Shown here piece by piece: positions 44,305 to 58,800 of a DNA stretch of 64,000 nt. The DNA comes from Diphasiastrum complanatum (Eukaryota; Streptophyta; Lycopodiopsida; Lycopodiales; Lycopodiaceae). Both the position numbers and the translations under genes were made by a program. The notes beneath the pieces were generated by a model, which worked only from the letters and a program-made list of their open reading frames with translations, searched no databases and had not been told where the DNA came from. Location: NCBI GenBank assembly GCA_029204225.1, contig CM055113.1:11988234-12052233 (forward strand). Reading direction: 5' to 3'. The first letter of the stretch is position 1. The number at the start of each line of letters is the position of its first letter.

Positions 44305-46533
44305 TTACCAATTCCATCCAGTGTTCTCTGATAAGCATGAAACCTCTAACTCACAATCAGTTCTTTCGGAAACAACAGCTGCACATGTTCTGTTTTTGAC
44401 ATCATCACCAGCATTGAAATTTACTGGTCTTTTGCTGTGTTCTTGAAAAGATGCAGTACTGGATTCAATCGACTCATCCTTAGACATAGGCCCTCTGCCT
44501 TCTAGATGCTGTATCCTATTATCCATTTTCCCAAGTTGCTGCCTTAACTGATAAAAAATCTCCTCCTCATCTCCATCTGTGATTTTATCTACCATCGTTT
44601 GGGATGATTCAGCACGACTTGATTCCTCCTGCAATTGAGAGTTTACAAGTTCAGCCAGATTAATGTATTTTTCTATAAAACTGAATAACGAATAAGCTTG
44701 AGAAGATTGCCAACTTGCAAAGTTTAGGTTACCTCTGCTATTTGTAAAAAGAAATTCCCATATTCAGTTGCAGCTAGTTCCTCCAGATTGTCATAGGCTT
44801 TAATCAATGTCCTTCAAAAGACTCCATCAGTTAGCTCTAAGTTACACTATCTACTACCAACAAAGACATGAAGGACAAATTATCTCTAAATTCCAATAAA
44901 TTTCCCAGGCAGAATTGGCGTGCATTGAAAGAAAACTATACCAAGCACCCTAAGAGTAGCAAGGATTACCAAATGTTTTTACAATCCTCTCCATATCGAC
45001 TTTTCACATAATCTTCCATCATGGACCATGCTTGTCTAACTATTTCATCAAAGCTTGCCCCCCGAAAAAGTTTAAGCTCTCCATATAACTTGCATAATGC
45101 ACGACCTGTGCCATGATGCATTGTAAGAATTTGCATGTGCCTGATCTTTTAAATGGCTTCATCCACAAACCATCAACAAATGCCATAAAATTCAGTAAGG
45201 ATACCACACATGATAGTGTTTGTATCAGTTGGTCAAGAAGCCTTTTTAAAACTTTGACAAAGCACATGAACTGTACATAAGCATATTTCTTTATTGCTCA
45301 TACCCATCTTGCTCTGCAGGAACTGTTTTTTGTGCTCTGCAGAATGTGAGTAATGGCCAATGCAGTAAAGCTTATAACCATCCCAAAAATCTATTGCCCT
45401 GCATTTGCAAACCACCCCCACAGCTTAGACTGCAGGAACATAATTCAGCTACCTACATTTTGAGAAAACTGTGTATAGAAATACCTAAAACTTAGCTCAT
45501 CAAGAGTTTCTTCCATTTCAACAGAGCATATAGGGAGTGCTCCAAGTACTTCAGGTCTTCCTTGCTGGGATACCTAAGAGAATGATGGAATCAGCAATCA
45601 CTTCGACATGATTCAAAAAATAATTCATTTTATTTGTCAATGAGGATATACATGCACATACACCACCAACTCCTTGCTAGTTGGTTGTTTCAGACTTGCA
45701 GGTTACAACACAGACCAGATATTGGAACTTTACATGTAAATTGCAAGTTCTGGTGACCATCTACCTCACTTTGCACTGCCACCTTTCCAAACTCCTCATT
45801 TCCACCCTTACTTCTGCTTATGCTTACTTCACTAGGGCACTGTTCAGAGTAGCAGTTTGCATGATTCCTCGTAACTTCTGGAATCAAAGCGAAGTTGTCA
45901 TGGCACCATGGCAAAAAAGATAACCTATCTGCATTTGCTAAAATTAAAAAATCAGCCCTGTATATGAAAGCACTTTCACCTGAATTAAACAAAAAAAGGG
46001 GAACCAACGTAAACGAACATAATGGATGGATTACTTCATATGGCATGCAGTATTGAAATTCTGCATCTGTACCTTGAGCTCCACTGTTAAATTTCTGCCA
46101 ATCATTAATGACCTTGTGAACTTTGTCAGGTTCCTTGTCAGCAAAGAAAGAGTTTGTTTCTGCAATTTCAGTTGAGAAATCTTCACATTCCACATGGTCT
46201 ATGTGAGATGATGCCTGCGAAAGACTGCCATAACTACAACTGGTGCCTCTTTTATTTGCACTCTTTTGATGCTTCTTTGACTTTTCACTTACAGAACTTC
46301 TCAGCTCACCTTGCTGATACTTTGATGGAAAATCAGGCAGAATTTGACTTCTCAAACTGTGTCCTGTGGAAGCCATCACATGGGGGGTATTCTTACTTTT
46401 CCTGGGATCCTGGTTCAAATCCTGAATTTGAAGATAATCTTCCTCACAGTGACTTATAGTACGTCCATTTTCCTCCATGGCTCTTTGAAAGTCTGTAATG
46501 AGACGAGATGCTGATTCGTGTGCTCCTGGTGTG
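44305..46533 (-). CDS. C-terminal extension exons of helicase gene
   Basis: Six exons on the minus strand: 45765-46533, 45485-45573, 45304-45398, 44970-45105, 44733-44811 and 44305-44628 (stop TAA at 44305-44307). Each boundary has GT/AG and the reading phase fits at every join (0, 2, 1, 2, 0). The first exon can join the helicase exon ending at 46869 (CAAAG|GTATCA to TTCAG|CACACC, phase 2), which would make this one protein. The product is about 500 residues: a Ser/Lys-rich probably disordered part, then a folded-looking part (AIDFWDGYKLYCIGH; LCKLYGELKLFRGASFDEIV; DYVKSRYGEDCKN), and an acidic C-terminus. I do not recognise a family. If helicase translation stops at 46856 instead, this would be a separate gene of unknown start, or untranslated. 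Confidence 0.65.
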
Positions 46534-46855
46534 CTGAACATGTCCGCTGAAAGTGGTGAGTGTAATGTCATAGAAAAGTTGTCAAACAGTGCACAAATTA
46601 TGATTGTTATATTTGCTTGGAACATAGAGATCTTAGTCCAGAAGGTATCTTCATCTATAGGGACCTTGTGCCCACCGATCAAGTCTCATGTATAATGATA
46701 AAAAGCTAACCTCAAGGCTGGCTACAAGTAGAGCATGGTAAACGGCACCCCAGAGGAAAAAAGTAGCTAAAAGGTCACAGCATTATGGCAGTTAGGAAAC
46801 AATTCTCAGAAAGTTTTTGGCCTAAATATCAGGCAGAATGCTTTAAGGACTTAGC

Positions 46856-49800
46856 CTACTTTTGATACCTTTGCACAGTTGTCACTAGTTCTCGCCAAAA
46901 CCAGCTTTTTCGCAAATTTTCAGCTTTTCCGATAATAATGAGATGATGTCGAGCTCGAGTAAGTGCCACATTGACACGATTTGGAGAGGATAAAAAGCCT
47001 AAGGCATTGGTGCGACAACAAGATCTGAAAAAGGTGATTCACAGTTTTATTTTTGCATGGTTCATGGATACACCGATGAATTGTCAACATAAAGCAAAAA
47101 TATAGAATTGATGATATTCAAGATTTACTAGAAAAGCAATGGCAACTGGATGAATAACAGGAAGCAATAGATTGTATTATGTATGAGATAATTAACAGAG
47201 TTTACATTCGATTCACATGCCTCTATAGAAAAAAATTTGGATGCCAACATTCCAATGCTTTCACTTCACAAAGTTTAAGCTGTGTATTTAAAAGAAAGTT
47301 CGAAATTAGCCACACACACTATCTTAACAATCACCTATCAGCTGAGTTCTGGATTGGTCAATCCATCGTCAACTCATCCCTGTTCTATCTTATATAACTA
47401 TTTCTATCAGAACGATTCCAATCAATTTTTCTCAGAGTAAAAAAACATTCTCGTGCAATGCCTGGATCATGGCATGTGTGATAATCTTGCTTGTGACAGT
47501 AATTCAGGTGCAGCTTTCCCTCCTGTATTATGTAGAAAAATGCATTCTTGATTGTCATTGTAGAGGGGATCAATGATCCTTTACATATCCCCAATTGGCT
47601 CATTAGACCTTCAGGTTGAAATGAGCTCCTTCATGGCATGGCATACTTCTTTAAGTTCAAAGATGATGACAATGCTATAGGATGCTGTTCGCTACATTAT
47701 CAACTAGTTGATGCTCCTGTTAATATGAATATGTACCCACAAGAAGATCTCATGTCATCAACATCCCTAGGCCAATTGTTTCTTGCCATTGGTTGTTCCC
47801 TTGGACTCACTAGAAATTCACCTAGCTTAACTGCAATTGCTATGTATGAGCTTCTGCACCTCATAGTGTGCATTAGTGATTCAACAATATTACGATGTGG
47901 CCTTCTTTCCATTTCTCACATTCAATCTTTGTCGATGGGAAAATATCACTACATAGATTCTTGCCTACATCAAGATGTGCGCTAACCAGGGACTTCAACG
48001 CATTCCAAATCTCTCCTGCATTCTTCATATGTAATGCTTGTGAAGAAACTAATAAGCTGATCTTTGTAAGGTAATCATTCCCAACTCACGCCTATACATT
48101 GGAGCTATCCACAATAAAGTCACCAAGCCTACAACAATAACGAATGTCCCATACCACCGGCCATTACTCTTGGCTCTTACTAGCATCATCAAGAGGCTAG
48201 AGATACATTTTAGCTATGCCCATGGTCATACCATCCACCAACTCTCGAGTCGACTGAATGAATAGTAAAGGGGCTCTCCTACCCCTATAAATGTACTACA
48301 AGTAGGTCCCACCACAAACACAGTCCACGCCTAGATCTGCGACATGAGGCAGCTACAAATGCTGACAGATGGCACTAAAAACATTGATAACCCTAGATCA
48401 ATGTCCACCTCTTACCGAGGTCGTCACCTCAAGTGTACCATTATGGCAGATATTATCCCCTCCTGCTTAAGCTTAAGAACTTCCTTCTCAAGGGAGAAAA
48501 CCAAGGAATGTCAATCTCGGGTCTAATTCTTTCTCCTAGGTGCCCTTGACATCCAACTTACCTTCCTAGTGAACCATGTTCTGTAAAATGAAATGATTTT
48601 TCAACTGATGATATTGTACATCTATGACTTTCCCTGGTTCCTCTACAATGTGTGTCAAATCCTCCAACTAAACTAGTTCACCTACCAGGATAAGGTTAAT
48701 CTTTCCACCCAATCATTTCTTCAAACGACTAACATGGATATAGGATAACTTTGTCCCCTGAGCAAACTTTAGCTAATATGCATACTAATGGAGTTTCTTT
48801 ATGATCTTATATAGCCCGCCATATCTTGGAGATAGTTTTGGGCATTTCCTTGTTTGTAGTTCCATAGAATCTTTTGGGATTCTGAGATACACCCAATCTC
48901 CGGCCTCAAATTTCTCTAGGTGAGCAATTTTGATTAGCATAATACTGTAGGCTCAATTTTGAGCCTACCATTCTAATGCTCTCCTTAGCCACTTGCAATA
49001 TTTTTGCATATCTTGCAGGAAATCGATTGTAGCATGCACTTTGAGACCTTTGAGTCCAATAGATATTGGTGAAAGGCTAAAAGCCAAATATCAACATAAA
49101 CAAATTATATTTGGTGGCAGAATTATTTGCACTATCGTATGCGAACTCGACCATTAAGAGGTACTTTTGCAATATGATTCTCATTTGGAAATGTATCCCA
49201 AAAGCATATCTTTCATCCATAGTTGCATAAGTAATGCTTGAATCGCGATTCGCAAATCGCTGTCAGAAAAAACAGTGATTTGCGCTATTTTTTTAAAACC
49301 ACCCAATATGGGTGTCAGCAGAGAGAGAAAATTAGAGGATTGCATATAGACAATTTTCTAGTAGGTTCTGGCCCTCCATAAGCATCTAGATGAGTGACAA
49401 AAATTCCACAAATGCTGTTAAACGGACATTTGTCACTGAACCTTACCGAAATGCAATGAAATGCACATTGAACCATGCCAAACTCTACTAAGCCTACTAA
49501 CCCTATTTTAACTCTCTGTAGAAGGGATTGTAAGTGCTCTAAAATACAATAAGACTCTTGAAGACAAAAAGAGACAAAAAGAGACAAAAGCATTGCCATT
49601 ATTATCAAAAGCTGAATATCTTTGACATGCACTATTACAATCTGTTTGCCCTCGGTAGAAGGGATTCAGAGGACTCTGAAAGGCATAAAGACTCTTAGGC
49701 CAAGCTTGTCCAAGTAGGAGGACACTTCAAAAGTAAGACGTTAAGAAAATGAGGACCATTCAAGAGTAAGGCAATGTAAGGCCTTGTCTTACAATTAGGA

Positions 49801-52800
49801 TGTTTAGAAAATAATGTCTTTTTATGACTCATTATGAAAAATTTAAGTTTAATTTGAAATTGAACGATGTTTAAGTTTTGTAGAGACATTTGATGGACTA
49901 TGAAAGGCCTATGAAGGTCCCTTGTGGACATGTGTAGATGATGAAAGGTCTCTTTGTGGATGTCATGAAATGCCCCTCATTGGATTTAGGGTTTTGTCCC
50001 TTATTGGGGGTCCCTTAGTGGACGTCAAGAAAGTCTCTTAATCATAGTTATAAGGAAGGTCCCTCATTTGACATAAGGTTTTGGACTTATATGGACCATT
50101 TGAAGGAAAGAGCTGGGAACAACGTGATTTGAAGTAAGTGATATCTTTTTGGGCTCAATAACCATAAACTTCTGATAAAATGCCATCTTTTAAAAATTAT
50201 GAGAATATAAGCCAAAAAAATTCATGTCCTCTCAGCGATTCGCTGCAGTGAATCGCAATTCGCTGCAACTATGCTTTCATCAACTGGTTGCATTTATCTA
50301 TGCATCCTTGGTGATCAGTTAATGAGAGACTAATATCATTTCCAAACTTTTGAAAACTTATTAAATAATGTGCCTGTAAGGTTGAAATCCTGATCACCAA
50401 CAATTTTTTTGGGCTCAATAACCATAAACTGCTAATAAAATGCCATCTTTTAAAAATTATAAGAATAAAAGCAAAAATATATATGTGTCCTCTCAACGAT
50501 TCGCTGCTCGCTGCAGTGAATCGCCAAACTTTTGAAAACTTATTGAATAATGTGCCTGTAAGTTGAAATCCTGATCACCAACAATTTTGTTCGACAAACC
50601 ATACAGCTTGACTATTATTCTTATGAGAAGTTGAGCAAGCTTCGAAATCTTGACAATAGACTTGGTTGAGATAAACTATGCCATCTTGGTTGGCATCAAC
50701 TACTACCCAAATAGCATCGTGACCCTTCCCAGTCCTACAAAGTTCAATGATAAAATCCATCAAAGTAGTTTCCGATTTGCTATTGGGAATTCCCAATTGA
50801 TGCAGCAAACCAGCTACCTTGCATCTGTCTACTTTACTAACTTGGCAATCTCGCACCTTTTCAAAGGGGATTGCTATAGACCTAGGTAATTTTGCTATTA
50901 TATTGAGTTGGCCTTGGCTGGCTAATAGTCATCAATTACGGTCGTTCTTAGGTTTTTTTGTTTTTTATCGTAGATTCGTTGAGAACTATAGTTGTCTAGC
51001 TACTCGATAGATTAAGCAATTACGTGAAAACAATGTTGTAGTTATTAGGATGAAGGAAATTAAGGACAGTTTTGAGGCACGAAAGAAGGCAATACCCACT
51101 ACACTTGGCCTCAAGATTGTTGATCCCTATAAGCCATTTCGTTTAGGATCGATGCACATGAGAAGGAGATGTATGCAATTATACATTCACTGAAGGTGTG
51201 GCATCACTATCTATATGGTGCCAGATTTTATGTATATATTGACCATCATACTCTTAAGTATTTCTATAATCAGCTTGAGTTGAGAGGATACCAGGCTAGG
51301 TGGGTCGAGCTCATGCAAGAGTTTCATTTAGAAATTTTGGTACAAAAAGGGCAAAGAAAATGTGGTTCTTGATGCATTATCCCAAATAATGTTTTACATG
51401 TCTATCACAGTTGTTGAAAGTAAGCTCATTGATGAGATTAGGCAAGCTCAATTGAAACACAACTGTTGTAAGCATGTGTGGCCTAGCTCACTTGAGAATA
51501 TCGGTATACTGGAGGCTCCAATTGTGACTGGCTCTTTAAGGCACACACACATTTTAACATATAGCGTGGAGGAAGAAAATAGTTGTTTTTGACACTCCCT
51601 CTCAAAAATGGGCTATTCCTCTCTAGAATGAATTTCTCCTAAACCTCTGATACAACATACCCAATGTGAGTTGCTTAGCTCTCCGAGATCCTCAAGAAAT
51701 CAACTAGCCAGTGAAAGAATGAATCTTCTCCGAACCACTCTTATGCTAGTTACCTACTATCCCTATCTTGGGGCATGCGGCATCCGTGCATGGGTAGCTA
51801 ATCCATGCATGGGTGGTAGTTCATCTTAAATGTTACACCTATCGTGAGTGGATGTGCCTCACCACACGGCTGGTACCACATTTACTTATCGGGTCACGAT
51901 TCGCCTACAACGACACACCTAATGACCAATAACATCGTTGGGTGCCTAGATTGGGGTGTGAGTTTTGCCTACCACTACCGATCAACCGCCTACTCACATG
52001 TCCATGGGTTGCACATCGCCACTAGCGATCACTTGACCCATTGGAGGTCACTGGCCTTTTTAGGGTACATTAGGGCCACAACTGGGGCCTAACAATCGTG
52101 TATTCTTGATGTTGGTTTGCTACTACACCTCTTAGCCAATACAGTCCTTCGTTGCACTGCCCCATTGTCAAGAGCATTTCTTCCTTCAAGATCTTGCATT
52201 ATGATTCAAGGAACCTCAATTCCAATCCCATGCCAATTAATAGCATGTTATTTGCTAGTTGCTGAGCACAAAATTACAATCACAACTCCTCTATATCCTT
52301 TGCCAAATTCATTGGAACAATACCATCTAACTCCAAATGCCTTGGTTGAACCTTTATCTCCAATCATCACAACCCTAACTAGCTATAGGGATATTCGTGT
52401 GGAGAAAATGGCTACTAAATACAAGTACCATTCATGGTCTAATGGCTGACTAGACATGCTGCCTTCCGACTCGATGTTGGTTATCTGCTCTGCCTTGCGC
52501 ACTTATCCCTTCCCTTCCTTTGATCCCATATCATCTTATCATAGGCATCCCCCAATGTTCACGAAGAATCAACAAAATCTTCTAACTAACCAATTGTTTT
52601 CAAGTTTCACCATTTGATTTTGAGATAAGCAAGAAACCAAAGTCTAAAAATTGGCTATACATGTGAGCAGTAGAAAACTTACCTTCCTCAATGAGAAAAA
52701 TAGGAGGAAAACTTTCACAATATTTCGACATAGAGTTTCCTCAAAATGTTCTATAATTCTAAAGCCATCATTGCTCAGAGGTTTGAGAGCCATCCCGAAT

Positions 52801-55800
52801 TTCTCATCTTTGTGAGGATCAATAAGGACAGAGCCATGATAATCACAAAGAAACGGAAATTGGATGCACAATTTTGGAACAATAGATCATAGGCAACATC
52901 CTGCATGTGTTTCAATTGATTCACATGTTTTCATGCAAAACTATTCTGCATGCCTACATTCCATTGTTGTTCACTTAAACAAACACTAAGCTGTGCATTT
53001 TCAAAAAAGCTCAAAAATAGCCACATAGACTATCTTGGCTCTCGCCTATCAGCTGAACTCTGACTTGTCGATTGGCTCTTAACTGTTTCAGAAGAATGAA
53101 TTAGAATGATTGACCAGCAGCTCAATTATAACAGCCAGTTTTCCTATGCCTATTCTAGTTTTCCCATGGCTATCCTAGAGCAATCATAAAAGCAACTCAC
53201 AAAATGATGACGTCTTTTTCCATTCCTTGAAATGCATCAACTGTTGATACTTGCACATCTTCTATCAAACAGGGTCCTTCTTTAAGGATCTTCAATTCCT
53301 TGGACTTTCTCACTCTTGAGGCTTTCTTAATGCAGCTGCCTGTGCTCTGCCAAACATCTTTTTGATTTGTGAATAGTTTCTGCACAAGACAGGCCTGCAC
53401 ATCATAGATAACTGTGATTGCAACCCTTTCCAATCTCTAGCCGAAAAAAAAGTTTAAAATTTTGATTCATGCCTCCGCTTTCAGTTCTAACAAACTACTT
53501 CATGGATTAAAGTTCAAATGAAGAAAACTTCTGAACACAAAGAAATGACTACCTGGGATTTATAAAGGACGATCACGCCAATCTGGTTTCCAAGAACACC
53601 TTTCTTGAGTAGATGTGTAACCAGCTGGCAAGCTAACTTAGCCTCATACAAATTACAATAGCTATTCAAATTATCTCTGACTTCTCTACCCAGATCATGT
53701 GTTTCAAAAAAGAGGAGAGGGGGTAGTCCTTCTACAAGTGGTAATCTCTGAACCTCACTGCATCGAAGAAGAAGCTCATATCACTAAACAACAAAGTAGA
53801 AAACATAAAAGTTGAAACGTTCATTCTTTGAATCTAACAATCAAAATCTTCAATCAATCCAGAAATTTATCCCTAGGGTTCACCTACTGCCTCAAGAGCT
53901 AAAAAATTTGCAGACTTGTCCTAGAAACAAAGCGGCACAGACAATTGATTATAGGCAACCTACAGGTTTGTCCTTGATGAGATTATCCCATTTCAAGTAC
54001 CAATTAAGGTGACCTAAAGAAAACAATTAATATCAGAAATAACTTCCATCTGAAGCTGAGCATTTGACATATAGAGGTTTATACATCGATAACTGGAGGT
54101 TTTGACGTACAAGCATTGCATTGTATCACCGACTGTCAAGGCATACATCCTGCCCTGTACTGTACTCAAAAGTGAATGCTTTACAGCCCAGTGGAGTAAA
54201 CATTCACCTAATGTTAATACAACCTTTTCTTTACTTAATGTCAATGTGATCTGCTACAGGAGGAAATGATAGGACTCAACCATGCTTCCACATAGAAGTC
54301 AACGATGCTTCCACATGGCTGATTCCTATCACCCAATAAGCATATGAGACTAAAGCGTAGCTGGATATGTGAGCTTCTTGGAATGTGCTTCAAATTTTGA
54401 AGGTGCACGAGCATACTCCAAGTGCACATGCTAGCCATATGCGCCGTACCAGCTGGCCTTATGTGTCAACAAGCAAACACCTAACTCTAGGACCAGGGAT
54501 GAATTTTACAACATGATTAGTTTGATACAAAATATCAAGATAATCTGATGTCTGACTATATCATGCCTACTGCATAACAATCCAACAATGTATGGCAACC
54601 TTAGAGATGGATGACAAAAAGGACAATGTATCCTAAGGAGCTTGAATTTCAAATCTGACATGTAAGAAGTTCAAGGGTCCATTTTTCAGAAAACATGGCA
54701 CTGTATCCTTTAAAGAAAACATGGTCATTGGTGGACACTACACTTACATGTCTAAGGTCTCTTTATGGGCAGAATTGTTGCTCAAAGATGCCTTCTTACA
54801 GGAAAGAAAATGATCATGTTGCAACAAAGGCATCTAGAGATCCAAGATCCTGTACTGCAGAGATCTACAGAGAATCCATTTGAAAGAGAACCCAAATACT
54901 CAAAGCATGCTTTCCTTCAGATGCGGCATCTAAATTCTAATCCACTGGAAATGATTTTCTCTTATCTTAATGTCGAGCATTCCCATCCTATTGTGTATTC
55001 AAGATCCCTTTGCAATAAGTATCACCATTGACATACCAAAACTTGAGCATTTCAGTTCCTACTTCAAAGTTTCAATTTCAGTGGCTCTCATGAATGGGTC
55101 TTCATCCAGACTTCCTTTAAGATGTTAAGCTCATTGCATATCCCCTATATATTGCTACCAACCCTGTCAAAATTATCACCCTGATTGAAGATTTTATAAA
55201 ACATATCAACTAGAAAATATCTATATGTTCTAGTCCTAACAAACTTCATTTCAGCTAGATAAATTCTCTCCCCACTGTTTCTTGCCTGGCTCGGAATTTC
55301 AGACAAGGCATCATCATCCTATGCTTATGCAGGTTCCCCCTGTTCGTTTCTTACTTAATGATTCTGAAGGAAATCGGGGTCCCCGGGCATGGGAGCATCC
55401 CAGGACCCCTTCCACACCACCTACATCTTGGAGTATGGAACTGTAATGGCATACACTCATCATCCACAGCTGGAGATCTTACCGACGTCGTCACAGATAG
55501 AGATATACTATTTTTTATGGAGACTCACGAGATCCTCACACCCCTTGCTTACACGGGCACCCAGGTATACATTCAGTTCTCTCTATACACCAGTCTACCA
55601 GGAGTTCCTAGCCTCCTTACTCCATTCCTTCCCACACGATAGTACAGTCGAGACTCAAGTTGCCTTTCTTAGCACCTCTCTTCATACCGCTGCTTCCCGT
55701 GCTTTTCCATCTAAACCCCATAAAAGCAGACGCATCCGTTCCTCATCAATACAACCCCCACACCCCCGTGGTATGATGCTGAATGTCGCTCTCTTCATCA

Positions 55801-58800
55801 GCTTGTCACCCATGCCCGTACTCACGATCCTCATCTCCTCCATTCCGCCAGGCGCTCTTACCATCGCACACTCCACCGAAAAAAGCGTATCTATGATGAC
55901 TCCAAAGGAATGCGTCTTGTTGATCTTCTCTTTAGTTCCTCTTCAGGCGCCTTTTGGCATGAGTTTATGCCTCGTGCTCCACCACCCCTCCTAGATGACC
56001 TCCGCATATGGACTGAATACGCTACCAACCTATATACCATACCCACTGACGCACCCATCTCTATCTCCCCACGCCCCTCTGAGTTCACCTTCATCACATC
56101 TGACATGGTACTTACGGCCATCAAGAGAATGAAGTCCCATAAAGCAAGAGATATCGAAGACCTTGAATTTGAACTCCTCACCCATGCTTCCGACCTCCTT
56201 GCTCCCACACTAGCCACTCTCCTCAATTCCGCCGTTGTCTCTAGTTTCCCCTCATCCTGGTGCACCAACATCATCCACCCTATTCATAAAATTGGTGATC
56301 CCACGATTCCTGGTAATTACCGCACCATCATGATCAGACATGTTCTCACGAAGCTCTATGGTACCATACTCCAGTCTGCAGTGAGTTCAAAGGCGGAAGC
56401 TCGGAGATTACATGCATTGGGGCAAGCAGGTTTCCGATCTCATTATTCTACCACTGACCATATTTTTACACTTCGAGCTTTGATTGAGGAAGCTAAGTAC
56501 AGGAAAGAGAGGGTTTTGTGGATTTCAAGAAAGCCTTCGACTCTGTACCACGCTCCCTGCTCATTCAGAGACTTCGTGACCTGTGTTTCTCCACAGATAT
56601 TGTTCTAGCAGTGATGGCTCTTTATGAGAAGGTCTTGGGATGTTTCCGACATAGCAGTGGCCTATCTGATCACAAAAACAGGGGTGCTCTCTTTCACCGG
56701 TTCTCTTTGGATTGTATATTGATGAGTTAGAGCGAGTCATCTCACAGTGTGGCGGGGGTGGCTGTAGACTTGGCACCATTCTGATTGCTATTCTCCTTTA
56801 TGCGGATGATGTAGTACTAGTCTCCCCGACCAGACATTTGCAAAGGCAGCTGGATTGTTTACAGGGATTTTGTACCCAATGGGGGTTGGGGGTGAACATT
56901 GCAAAGACCAAGGTTATGGTCTTCAACACTTCTCGAGCCTTCATGCAACGCCAGGAGCTCATCCTAGATGGACAAGCCTTAGAGGTAGTTTCCTCTTATA
57001 CATATTTGGGGATACTCTTTTCTGGTCCTACCTTCAACCTGCAACAAGTTGCCACCACCCGTCTTGGGAAGGGGCATTTTTCTCTTGTTTAGCTTGAGCG
57101 ATTCTGCTTCAGGAAGCTCATCCGAGATGCTCGCAGTAAGTGTAGACTCTTAGATACTATTGTCACCCCCACAGCCTTATATGCAGCAGAGACATGGTGT
57201 ACCGGCCTCTCTTCATCACATTGGGCCAACATTTCACGATTGCAGACCAGCATGTTAGCTCGTATGATTCGGGCGAAGCCCTCGGTTCCACATGAGATCC
57301 TTCTTGCAAAGTTTGCCATTCCACCCATTCAGATATATGCCGCGTTCCAGCTTATCACATACATTCAGAGAATCCAGGCTCTGCCCGATGAGGATATGAG
57401 ATATACACAGACAGCACTTGTTTCCTCACACTTTCTTCATGACCAGGGTTATCGACTATCGTGGTTCTCTCAAGCATCCCATTTCCTCCTTGAGTCATTT
57501 GGTATCTCCATTACAGAGCTCCCCTCAGGTACTCATCAATATCAGGCGCATCTTATATCAGGCATATCTTGACCGTACTTGGGGGCGACAGCTTGGGGTT
57601 AAACCCGGCTACTACTGGACTCATTTTATTGAGCTTGACATAGCAGGGTTCCCGATCTTACCACATTTTTTGGACTCGAGGCTATCACATTGCCTCAGAT
57701 TTACATTGGGACAGCTCCGCGTATCATCACATCAGTTGGCTATTGAGACTGGTAGATTCCAAGGTACCCCGAGAGAGGAGCGGATTTGCCAGTTATGCTC
57801 TTTAGATGAGGTGGAGTCAGAGGAGCACTTTATCTTGAGGTGCCCGGTATATTACGAGATCACATGGAGATACCACTTTTTGTTCCGTGACACACCTGTC
57901 ACCTTACGATCGCTTATAGCTTATGAGGATTCCCGATGTGTGGCACTCATGATACGAGAGATGTTTATTCTACGACAAGATTTGTATCAGACAGCCCAAC
58001 AGAGTCAGGTTTCTCAACCTCAGATCACTTCTTTCTTCTCCAGGAGGAGAAGACGAGTATTTGATGATGATGACGATGATGATGATGATGAACTACTTGC
58101 ACACAGAGATCAAAGACAGCATCCCACACATACCCGTGTTGCAGCACGAGCTACTCAACCTATCACGAGGAGACCTCTTCATCCTCCCAGACGACGTCAG
58201 AGACCACCAGTGGCCCTTCATGCCGCAGGCCGTATTACATCCTTCTATAGCCTCACCATCAGCTGGACAGGATTAGATGATAGCGTCATACCTCACTCAT
58301 GACTTTTAGCAGTATACATGCTCCCACATGTTTCTTATAGCATCACATCTATATCAGTTCATAGATTTAGCTCTAGATTTGCTACTTTGTTATTGTTTTG
58401 GAGATGTTTCATATGCTCCCATGGTTACCACATACTTGACATGTACATTTATTAGTCTTATATGCCTTTTGGCATGGAAAAGACATTAATAAAGCTTCTT
58501 TCTTTCTCTCAAGAAGAAAATTGCGTATGAGATAGACCAAGGTAAGAAGATGGACCACCTTTTTAGTTCCTCATTTGGATCCTTTTGGAAGAAATTTCTC
58601 CCACGAGCACCTCCACCTTGAAGCACAGACCTCAATACATGGGTAACCTATGCCTAATCATTATACACAATATCTGACACCCCCACTTCCCACACCCCCA
58701 TCCATAGACACGTTTGACATATTAACTCCCGACCTTGTGGAAGAGGCCATCACAGGGTTAAACTCACATAAAGCCAAAGATATTGATGAATTAGAGCAGT

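Larger units (their letters stand above)
48480..50856 (-). pseudogene. Ty3/gypsy integrase remnant, hAT-split
   Basis: Minus strand from 50856: C-Q-V-S-K ... A-G-L-L-H-Q-L-G-I-P (zinc domain end), L-M-D-F-I-I-E-L and H-D-A-I-W-V-V-V-D (first catalytic Asp region), V-K-L-Y-G-L-S-N-K-I-V-G-D-Q-D (second Asp region), D-H-Q-G-C-I-D-K-C-N-Q-L (decayed PQTDGQTER). It is then interrupted by the hAT-like element and resumes at 49217 with V-E-F-A-Y-D-S-A-N-N-S, I-F-G-F-K-P, then A-G-D-W-V-Y-L-R-I-P and L-S-P-R-Y-G-G-L-Y-K-I (the GPY/F-type module). Multiple stops. It lies in the large intron of the helicase gene, same strand. Confidence 0.8.

Noticed and set aside
54014-54438. Minus-strand frames considered as helicase exons
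   Set aside because: G-D-R-N-Q-P superficially recalls helicase motif III, but order is wrong (it would lie after the motif IV-proximal exon at 60500) and splice phases do not fit.
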